NCBI GenBank assembly: GCA_020634375.1
Contig: JACKBX010000009.1
Location: 248,001-312,000 of the forward strand
DNA: 64,000 bases
Direction: 5' to 3'
Source: Ardenticatenaceae bacterium
GTDB taxonomy: Bacteria > Chloroflexota > Anaerolineae > Promineifilales > Promineifilaceae
Below the pieces are notes generated by a model. The model made no database searches. It was not told where the DNA came from and was given only the letters and a program-made list of their open reading frames with translations. Position 1 is the first letter of the stretch. Every line of letters begins with the position of its first letter. Shown here in pieces: positions 58,950 to 64,000 of this stretch. The translations under genes and the position numbers were made by a program.

Positions 58950-58988
58950 TTGACAAATAAATAATCTACATATAAACTATATCTAGTT
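58950..58988 (+). promoter_or_regulatory. Promoter of the Rrf2 gene with overlapping operator-like palindrome
   Basis: TTGACA (58950-58955), 17-base spacer, TAAACT (58973-58978). A palindromic AAACTATATCTAGTT (58974-58988; arms AACTA/TAGTT) covers the -10. The same AAACTATAT half-site occurs in a larger palindrome at 59455-59481, so autorepression is plausible. Confidence 0.65.
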
Positions 58989-59009
58989 AATTAATTTGAG
59001 GAAATTTTG

Positions 59010-59438
59010 ATGAGTTACTCGCTGGCATTTTCACAAGCCATCATGACCGTTCTGTTTGTGGCCGACAAAGTTGAGCAAGGGTTTTATGACTTTGTACCCA
59101 CGAAAGAATTGTCGGCAGCGCTAAATATTCCCCGGCCAACGGCCGTTAAAATCTTGGGCAACCTATCCAGCGCAGGACTCATCGAAACCCGTGAGGGGGC
59201 AAAAGGAGGTGTGCGGCTGGCGGTGGCAGCAGACGATGTCACCATGTTGGATGTGTTTAATGCTATCGAAACGGGCAAGCCCATGTTTCGGCATGATTTT
59301 GAACTGCGCGTGACGGGCGAAAAACCGACGCGTGCTCAAGGTGCTGTTCTTACCATTCTTACCGAGGCGGAAACGGCGATGCAAGAGCGGTTGGCACAAA
59401 CGACCATCGCCAATTTGATCGTCATTCTCAATGAGTAG
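59010..59438 (+). CDS. Rrf2 family winged-helix regulator lacking cysteines
   Basis: 142 residues from the ATG at 59010, after GAGGAAA; the TTG one codon earlier is unlikely. Winged-helix DNA-binding domain with recognition helix region IPRPTAVKILGNLSSAGLIE and the wing ETREGAKGGVRLAV, typical of Rrf2. The C-terminal part (FNAIETGKPMFRHDFELRV) has none of the three cysteines that hold an iron-sulphur cluster in IscR or NsrR; no cysteine is visible in the protein. The input is therefore probably not Fe-S based. Likely controls itself and the membrane-protein genes downstream through the two shared palindromes. Confidence 0.9.
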   Translation: MSYSLAFSQAIMTVLFVADKVEQGFYDFVPTKELSAALNIPRPTAVKILGNLSSAGLIETREGAKGGVRLAVAADDVTMLDVFNAIETGKPMFRHDFELRVTGEKPTRAQGAVLTILTEAETAMQERLAQTTIANLIVILNE

Positions 59439-59454
59439 CCTCTTTTTTTATGCA

Positions 59455-59481
59455 AAACTATATATTATTTATATATAGTTT
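59455..59481 (+). promoter_or_regulatory. Palindromic operator between the Rrf2 gene and the membrane-protein gene
   Basis: AAACTATATAT (59455-59465) and ATATATAGTTT (59471-59481) are perfect 11-base inverted arms with a 5-base spacer. It shares AAACTATAT with the site over the Rrf2 promoter. Thirty-six bases lie between it and the ATG at 59518. Confidence 0.65.
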
Positions 59482-59517
59482 ATAAATAAGATTTCAATAA
59501 AACAAGGAGATTGAATC

Positions 59518-59928
59518 ATGAAATTAAAAGTATTGTTGCGCGTTATTGGTGTTGTGCAGTTAGTTTTAGGGCTGCTGTACCTGTTTATTCCCATGCAGTT
59601 TTTAGCGATGATGGGGCAGTCCGTACCGCAGCCGGATATTGCTTATCCACTGGGCATGTTGGCCGCACGCTTCCTGGCTTATGGCGTAGGCATGTTTGTC
59701 ATTGCCAATGCGCCGGAGAAGAATCGGTTCTGGATCAACAACATGATTTTGATTCAGGTGGTGGATTTGGCCGTTGGCGTTTTCTACACGGCGACCGGCG
59801 TGGTCACACTGGCGCATTCAGGGTTCCCCATGTTCAACGCCACTCTTTTCATCATCTTGCTGACGTTGTGGCGGCCAAAAGCAGATACGGCCGTTCTACA
59901 ACCCGGCCCTGCCAGTATCGGCAACTAG
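59518..59928 (+). CDS. Small four-helix membrane protein (DUF4345-like)
   Basis: 136 residues, ATG after AAGGAGA. Four hydrophobic segments: about 8-28 (GVVQLVLGLLYLFIPMQF), 45-63, 74-95 and 103-120. The pattern of a start helix with R-x-x-G, a GMLAARFLAYG stretch in helix 2 and a short C-terminal tail resembles DUF4345-type or DoxX-like small membrane proteins. Function unknown. Preceded by the palindromic operator at 59455, so probably a target of the adjacent Rrf2 regulator. Confidence 0.7.
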   Translation: MKLKVLLRVIGVVQLVLGLLYLFIPMQFLAMMGQSVPQPDIAYPLGMLAARFLAYGVGMFVIANAPEKNRFWINNMILIQVVDLAVGVFYTATGVVTLAHSGFPMFNATLFIILLTLWRPKADTAVLQPGPASIGN

Positions 59929-60004
59929 ATTTTGTGGCGGCGAATGCAGGGCATGTGGACTGGTCTCTGCATTCGCCGTCCTTTTTGCAAAATGGGGTGT
60001 GAAT

Positions 60005-60568
60005 ATGCTGCTCAATTTGAATCAAAGAATAGAACGAATCGCAACAGGCAGATTTTTGACGTTGTTGCTGGTGATCATGGTTGTTCTGGGATATTTGATG
60101 ATCTCTTCGGTTAGCCCGTCTGCGGAACTGATGGCGCTTGCCAACGGCCGTGATGTACCTGATACGCAGTTTTGGCGATCAGCCAGTACATTTTATCAGC
60201 AGATAGAAAATTATGGCGTGTACGGCCGTCGTCTATACCTGACCCGGGTTTCGCCAGTAGATATTTTTATTCCTATATCGCAGGCCCTTTTCCTCTCGGT
60301 GATGATGACGCTAGTATTTCGGCGGGCTTTTGCGCCGCAAAGCAGATGGCAAATGCTGAACGTGCTGCCCTTTGTGGCGATGGTCGGGGATTATCTGGAA
60401 AACATGAGCGTGGTGACGATGATGCTGGCCTATCCAACGCAGTTGACCGAATTGGCGACGGCATCAGCGGTGTTTACGGCCGTTAAATTCATTTTCTCCC
60501 TGGTTAGCATTGGCTGCATTGGGGTGGGGCTGCTGCTCTGGCTGTGGCGTAAGGGGGCCCGCAGATGA
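60005..60568 (+). CDS. Membrane protein of unknown function
   Basis: 187 residues from the ATG at 60005 (a GTG at 59999 is in frame). Four hydrophobic segments: about 18-37, 90-106, 120-140 and 153-180. Between the first two is a loop of about 50 residues with SAELMALANGRDVPDTQFW and a tyrosine-rich part. I do not recognise the family. Its stop overlaps the methyltransferase start (ATGA), and it follows the small membrane-protein gene by 76 bases, so the three genes after the operator at 59455 probably form one operon. Confidence 0.7.
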   Translation: MLLNLNQRIERIATGRFLTLLLVIMVVLGYLMISSVSPSAELMALANGRDVPDTQFWRSASTFYQQIENYGVYGRRLYLTRVSPVDIFIPISQALFLSVMMTLVFRRAFAPQSRWQMLNVLPFVAMVGDYLENMSVVTMMLAYPTQLTELATASAVFTAVKFIFSLVSIGCIGVGLLLWLWRKGARR

Positions 60569-61227
60569 ATTTCGCCCATTTCTTCCGTTATGTGCAGGAT
60601 GCGCCCTGGTATGCCCATTTTTTGATGCCGGTACTGGAGGCGTTACGGCCGTTGCCGCCAAACGCTCATGTGCTGGATGTGGGCACGGGCGCAGGCAAGC
60701 TCATTGAATTGGGGCAGGCGGCATATCCGGGCTTGCGCTGGACAGGGGCCGACGTGGATGAGGTGATGCTGGCGGAGGCGCGGCAGAGGCTGTCTCTCCA
60801 TCGCGTGCCACTGCATCATTTGCAAGAGGACGGCCGTTTACCTTTTGAAGATGGCGCGTTCGATGTTGTGACTTTTTGCTCGGTGCTGTTTTTGCTGCCT
60901 GATCCAGAGCCATTGTTGCAAGAAGCGCGGCGGGTGCTGCGCCCTGAGGGCCGATTGATTACCCTGACGCCAACGGGCAACGGCCGTCTCACTTTCACTG
61001 TGCTGCGTCAGATTGGTTGGCATCCGCACAACTGGACTTTCTTTTTGTGGCGCACGATGACGGCAGGAAACGGCCGTGCCTGGGCGCAGAAAAACACATT
61101 GCCTACTTTTGCACAACAAACCCGTGCCGCATACAGTCAGCAGCACGGGTTTCAGGGGCTAGCCGTAATTGAAGTGATAGATTGGGTGGCAAAGAGCAGT
61201 TTGCAAACTAGCCGTGCTTACGCATGA
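60565..61227 (+). CDS. Class I SAM-dependent methyltransferase
   Basis: 220 residues. Rossmann methyltransferase of the Methyltransf_11/25 type: VLDVGTGAGKLIELGQ (SAM motif I), GADVDEVMLAEARQRL (acidic residue that binds the ribose) and FDVVTFCSVLFLLPDP, then EARRVLRPEGRLITLTP. The N-terminus NFAHFFRYVQDAPWYAHFL is helical. A small molecule or lipid substrate is likely but unassigned. Coupled to the preceding membrane-protein gene (ATGA); its 3' end overlaps the converging aminotransferase gene by 20 bases. Confidence 0.9.
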   Translation: MNFAHFFRYVQDAPWYAHFLMPVLEALRPLPPNAHVLDVGTGAGKLIELGQAAYPGLRWTGADVDEVMLAEARQRLSLHRVPLHHLQEDGRLPFEDGAFDVVTFCSVLFLLPDPEPLLQEARRVLRPEGRLITLTPTGNGRLTFTVLRQIGWHPHNWTFFLWRTMTAGNGRAWAQKNTLPTFAQQTRAAYSQQHGFQGLAVIEVIDWVAKSSLQTSRAYA

Positions 61228-62374
61228 ACTTCTCCAGCCGGTTCAACGCCTCTTCAATCTTTTCGTAGGCGGTGGCGTAGCTGGCACGCATGAAACCTGC
61301 ACCGCTGGCCCCAAATGCCTCGCCGGGAACCATCGCCACTTCTTGCTCCTCCAGCAGCTTCATGGCGAAGGTGTCGCCATTCATACCGCTGCGGACGATG
61401 GAGGGAAAGGCGTAGAAGGCGCCTTTTGGCTCGAAGCAGTCCATGCCCAAGGTATTGAACCCATCAACGATGAGGCGGCGGCGGCGGTCATACTCCTGGC
61501 GCATCGTTTCCACAGCGTCGTTGGCGGCGGGGTTGGTGAGGGCGACAAAAGCGGCGGCCTGTGCGGTAGTGGGTGCAGACATGATGGTGTACTGGTGGAT
61601 TTTGCGCATGGCGCCGAGCAGGTCGGGGTTGGCGCAGGCATAGCCAATACGCCAGCCGGTCATGGCGTAATCTTTGCTAAAACCGCCGAGTAGGATGGTG
61701 CGGTCTCTCATGCCGGGCAGACTGGGGACGCAGGTATGCGGCACGCCGTAAACCAGCCGGTCGTAGATTTCATCGGAGATGATCAGCAGGTCGTGCTGCT
61801 CGGCGACGGCGGCAATCTCTAGCATCCGTTCGCGGCTCATCACCGCGCCGGTGGGGTTGTTGGGGTAGCCGAGGTGGATGACTTTGGTCTTGGGGGTGAT
61901 GGCGGCAGCGATGTCTTCGGCGGTGACTTCAAAATTGTTTTGCACGTAAGTGGGAACCATCACGGGCACGCCGCCAGCAAAGCTGACTTCGGGGGCATAG
62001 GAGACGAAGCAGGGTTCGGGAATGATCACTTCGTCGCCGGGGTCGAGAACGGCCGTCATGGCCAAATAAAGTGCCTCGCTGACGCCCACAGTGATGATGA
62101 TTTCGTCGGCGGGGTCGTACTGTACGCCGTACAACTTGTGCAAGTGTTGGCTGAGGGCGGTGCGTAATTCAACCGTACCGCTGTTGGAGGTGTAGGAGGT
62201 TTCGCCGCGATCCAGAGAAGCGATGCCCGCTTTGAGGATAGGTTCGGGCGTCACAAAATCAGGCTCGCCGATGCCCAATGAAATCACGTCTTTCATGGTA
62301 GCGGCAATATCGAAGAATTTGCGAATGCCGGATGGGGGCGTATTTTGGACTCGTTGGGAAATGTAGGTGCGCAT
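61208..62374 (-). CDS. Class I/II pyridoxal-phosphate aminotransferase
   Basis: 388 residues; ATG after AAGGAAA. Aspartate/aromatic-type fold type I aminotransferase: LGIGEPDFVTPEPILKAGI at the N-terminus, the YTSNSGTVELR block, HLGYPNNPTGAVMSRE, SDEIYDRLVYG, and the PLP lysine in LGGFSKDYAMTGWRIGY. The arginine that binds the substrate carboxylate is in FMRASYATAYE near the end. Transaminates an amino acid to its 2-oxo acid; specificity (aspartate, aromatic or branched) not determined. In the same direction as the nucleotidylyltransferase upstream, 45 bases away. Confidence 0.93.
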   Translation of the reverse strand: MRTYISQRVQNTPPSGIRKFFDIAATMKDVISLGIGEPDFVTPEPILKAGIASLDRGETSYTSNSGTVELRTALSQHLHKLYGVQYDPADEIIITVGVSEALYLAMTAVLDPGDEVIIPEPCFVSYAPEVSFAGGVPVMVPTYVQNNFEVTAEDIAAAITPKTKVIHLGYPNNPTGAVMSRERMLEIAAVAEQHDLLIISDEIYDRLVYGVPHTCVPSLPGMRDRTILLGGFSKDYAMTGWRIGYACANPDLLGAMRKIHQYTIMSAPTTAQAAAFVALTNPAANDAVETMRQEYDRRRRLIVDGFNTLGMDCFEPKGAFYAFPSIVRSGMNGDTFAMKLLEEQEVAMVPGEAFGASGAGFMRASYATAYEKIEEALNRLEKFMRKHG

Positions 62375-62419
62375 GTCGTTTCCTTATTTTGTCATTCGTT
62401 ATTGTTTACAGATTCCAGA

Positions 62420-63442
62420 TTACGAATGGTGTAGTTCAATAATTGAATTGTCTCCAATAAATAGTTTAACAGATTGCCCGACAATGCGGGTATTTTCGCC
62501 GATGAGGCTGTCTTCAATGATAGCATTTTCGATGTGCGCCCCGGCATCAATGATGCTGTTGCGGATGATGCTGTTTTTGATGACAGCGTTGGCGCCGATG
62601 CTGACGTAGGGGCCGAGGACGGAGGCGTCGATGACGGCCGTTTCATGCAAAAACACCGGTGGCAGCGCCGTAAAATCCATTGCATAGCTCAGGTCAATGA
62701 TGTCTTCGGTTACGCCATAGCCAAACCCTAGCAGCCGTTTGTTCGCTTCCAGCATGAAGTCTGGTTTGCCTGCGTCCAGCCAGATGATGGTAGGTTGGGC
62801 TTTGAATCGTGCCCCTTGTTCCATCATTACTTTGTAAGCGTCTACGAGGTAGTATTCGCCTTTGGTTTGATGGCCGTCTTGAATGACGGTTTGCAGGGCG
62901 GTGCGGAGGGAACGGCCGTTGCGGAACCAGTAAATTCCGGCGATTACATTTCGGTGCTCAAACCCGGCTGGCTTCTCGATGAAGTCAGTGACAAAGCCCG
63001 CTTCGTCTGTAACCACCACGCCAAAGGTGCGCGGGTCTTCCATCTCCTGCACCAGCAGCACGCCGTCCACGCTGGCATCGGGAATGGCGTTGTAATGGGC
63101 GTCCACAATGCCATCGCCAAAGGCAATCAGCACATCCTCATCGTCGTCAATGTGGTGACGCGCTACCCAAATGGCGTGGGCCTGTCCCAGCGCCTCTTCC
63201 TGCACCACAAAGTGCATGGTCAGGTGCGGGTAGTTTTCGCGCAGCCACGCTTCAATTTCGTCGCCCTTGTAGCCAACGACGAAAATCACTTCGTTGCCTG
63301 GCGCTTCCGTCACGTCGGACATTAAGTTGAGCAAGTGGCCGATGATGGTGTTGCCTGCCACATGCAGCAGCGGCTTGGCGCGGCTCCAGGTGTGCGGTCT
63401 CATGCGTGTGCCGTATCCGGCGAGGGGGATGATGATTTTCAA
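62420..63442 (-). CDS. Sugar-1-phosphate nucleotidylyltransferase with left-handed beta-helix
   Basis: 340 residues. The start is TTG at 63440-63442, fixed by AAGGAGA seven bases upstream and by the family N-terminus KIIIPLAGYGTRMRPHTW; no ATG fits. The nucleotidyltransferase domain (about 1-240) carries the G-x-G-T-R-M/L nucleotide loop, KPLLHVAG, and FGDGIVD in the metal-binding region. The C-terminal part has hexapeptide repeats (VLGPYVSIGANAVIKNSIIR and on), a left-handed beta-helix, as in GlmU or archaeal-type bifunctional enzymes, though short. Makes an NDP-sugar for envelope or glycan synthesis; sugar not determined. Confidence 0.9.
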   Translation of the reverse strand: MKIIIPLAGYGTRMRPHTWSRAKPLLHVAGNTIIGHLLNLMSDVTEAPGNEVIFVVGYKGDEIEAWLRENYPHLTMHFVVQEEALGQAHAIWVARHHIDDDEDVLIAFGDGIVDAHYNAIPDASVDGVLLVQEMEDPRTFGVVVTDEAGFVTDFIEKPAGFEHRNVIAGIYWFRNGRSLRTALQTVIQDGHQTKGEYYLVDAYKVMMEQGARFKAQPTIIWLDAGKPDFMLEANKRLLGFGYGVTEDIIDLSYAMDFTALPPVFLHETAVIDASVLGPYVSIGANAVIKNSIIRNSIIDAGAHIENAIIEDSLIGENTRIVGQSVKLFIGDNSIIELHHS

Positions 63443-63465
63443 TGATGTGTCTCCTTATGTGTGCA

Positions 63466-63999
63466 TCATGTTGAGAGTGCTTGTTGCGTTTTACGTATCA
63501 GATCGAACACCATTTTAGCATCGTCAATCATGTCAAAACTGGGTGGCATATTTTGATTGAAGACATGCAAACTTGTACTGACAATCCAGTAGGTATTTGC
63601 TGGGGCCGAACCGAAAAGAATGGTTCCCGTTTTATTGTGGTGTTGTGTGAGACTCATGTCCGATACGGATTGTAAGTTTAGTGACCTAATTTTTGGGGCA
63701 TTGGAATTGGAAGTAATGATGATTCGTTTATTGGTTAGCGCATAAGATAAATTTTTGCGTATTTGTAAATCCTTGAGAAATGATCCAACTCCCATGAAAA
63801 GCATTTGGGCGATGCCAAGTACCATAAAAATCAGAAGGAATTTGGGGATATCGTTACTTAATATTCCATATATCCAGGCAATTGACGTTCCCAGCCCAAA
63901 TAAAATAAAGACAATAACAAATTTGTCAAAAGAACGAAAAATAATACCTTGCTGGGGACGACCGCTCCAAACAATACGCTCTCCACTTTCTAGTTCATC
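63466..63999 (-). CDS. PH-domain membrane protein (5' end outside window)
   Basis: The frame stays open to the right edge, so the start is beyond base 64000; 177 residues are visible. It begins DELESGERIVWSGRPQQGII, the usual N-terminal motif of small bacterial PH-domain (bPH-like) membrane proteins. Two hydrophobic helices follow, around visible residues 29-48 and 54-75, then LSYALTNKRIIITSNSN starting the PH-like beta domain. The C-terminal helix ends DAKMVFDLIRKTQQAL. An ATG at 63825 is internal. Role unknown; this family is usually annotated by fold only. AT-richer than the nucleotidylyltransferase before it. Confidence 0.8.
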   Translation of the reverse strand, partial: DELESGERIVWSGRPQQGIIFRSFDKFVIVFILFGLGTSIAWIYGILSNDIPKFLLIFMVLGIAQMLFMGVGSFLKDLQIRKNLSYALTNKRIIITSNSNAPKIRSLNLQSVSDMSLTQHHNKTGTILFGSAPANTYWIVSTSLHVFNQNMPPSFDMIDDAKMVFDLIRKTQQALST

Positions 64000-64000
64000 C

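Larger units (their letters stand above)
734..62920. repeat. Dispersed palindromic octamer ACGGCCGT, about 85 copies across the window
   Basis: Counted by eye from 734 to about 62913, roughly one per 750 bases. The expected number at about 55% GC is one or two. It occurs in genes on both strands and between genes, and is read in all three frames: T-A-V (for example the ETAV at 4112 and 6566), N-G-R (60145, 60980, 61072) and R-P (17693, 24831, 60646). Often flanked as AACGGCCGTT. Near-variants such as ACGGCCGC are much rarer. It is therefore a DNA-level signal, not a protein motif. Confidence 0.9.

Noticed and set aside
1..64000. tRNA, rRNA or other structural RNA genes
   Set aside because: No cloverleaf, TTCGA-type T-loop with flanking stems, or rRNA block was recognised on reading the intergenic regions; a covariance-model scan would be the decisive test.

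Overview
The window most likely comes from a member of the Chloroflexota (an Anaerolineae/Caldilineae-like filamentous or wastewater lineage). This is inferred from gene content: very large GAF/PAS sensor proteins, the SCO1664 / DUF3090 / MSMEG_4193 trio, a MeaB-linked methylmalonyl-CoA mutase, a death-like-adaptor CHAT protease, and a secreted protein ending in a YLP-type tail. No rRNA or tRNA was seen to confirm it. The whole window is peppered with one palindromic octamer, ACGGCCGT (about 85 copies counted by eye, roughly one per 750 bases), in all reading frames and in intergenic DNA. It behaves like the cyanobacterial HIP1 octamer.

Layout. 1-3.3 kb: the C-terminal two thirds of methylmalonyl-CoA mutase, a membrane-anchored PD-(D/E)XK protein, a DUF4160/DUF2442 toxin-antitoxin-like pair flanked by 35-base direct repeats, and a HIT protein. 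3.3-6.0 kb: an ABC-2 type exporter (ATPase plus two permeases). 6.0-10.7 kb: a META-domain lipoprotein, MeaB GTPase, a Gfo/Idh/MocA oxidoreductase, a glutaredoxin, GroES and a DUF1684 protein. 10.7-16.0 kb, minus strand: phosphomutase, DUF3090, SCO1664-like kinase-fold protein, a receiver/CpaE-like ATPase fusion, a Sir2 deacylase and a GAF histidine kinase, all in one direction. 16.2-21.2 kb: aspS, a small glycogen-binding-fold protein and a polar amino acid ABC transporter. 21.3-26.5 kb: an unrecognised protein, an adaptor-CHAT protease, a RecB-like PD-(D/E)XK protein and a THUMP-like methyltransferase.

26.6-53.2 kb, minus strand: the most striking region. Nine closely packed or overlapping genes run in one direction. 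In order of transcription they are a 7TM-CACHE-HAMP-GAF receptor, an orphan sugar-type binding lipoprotein, a HAMP-GAF receptor, three multi-TM GAF/PAS receptors of 1020-1307 residues, a 2296-residue dCACHE-HAMP-PAS-GAF receptor, one soluble histidine kinase and one stand-alone receiver domain. The six membrane receptors have no kinase, cyclase, phosphatase or methyl-accepting output. Instead each ends in the same kind of 45-residue tail. I infer a multi-receptor array that feeds a single kinase and a single receiver.

53.7-64 kb: gatB with a TumA/TumE toxin-antitoxin pair upstream, a secreted protein, a lipoprotein hydrolase, a cysteine-free Rrf2 regulator with candidate operators, two small membrane proteins and a methyltransferase, then an aminotransferase, a sugar nucleotidylyltransferase with left-handed beta-helix, and a PH-domain membrane protein cut by the window edge.
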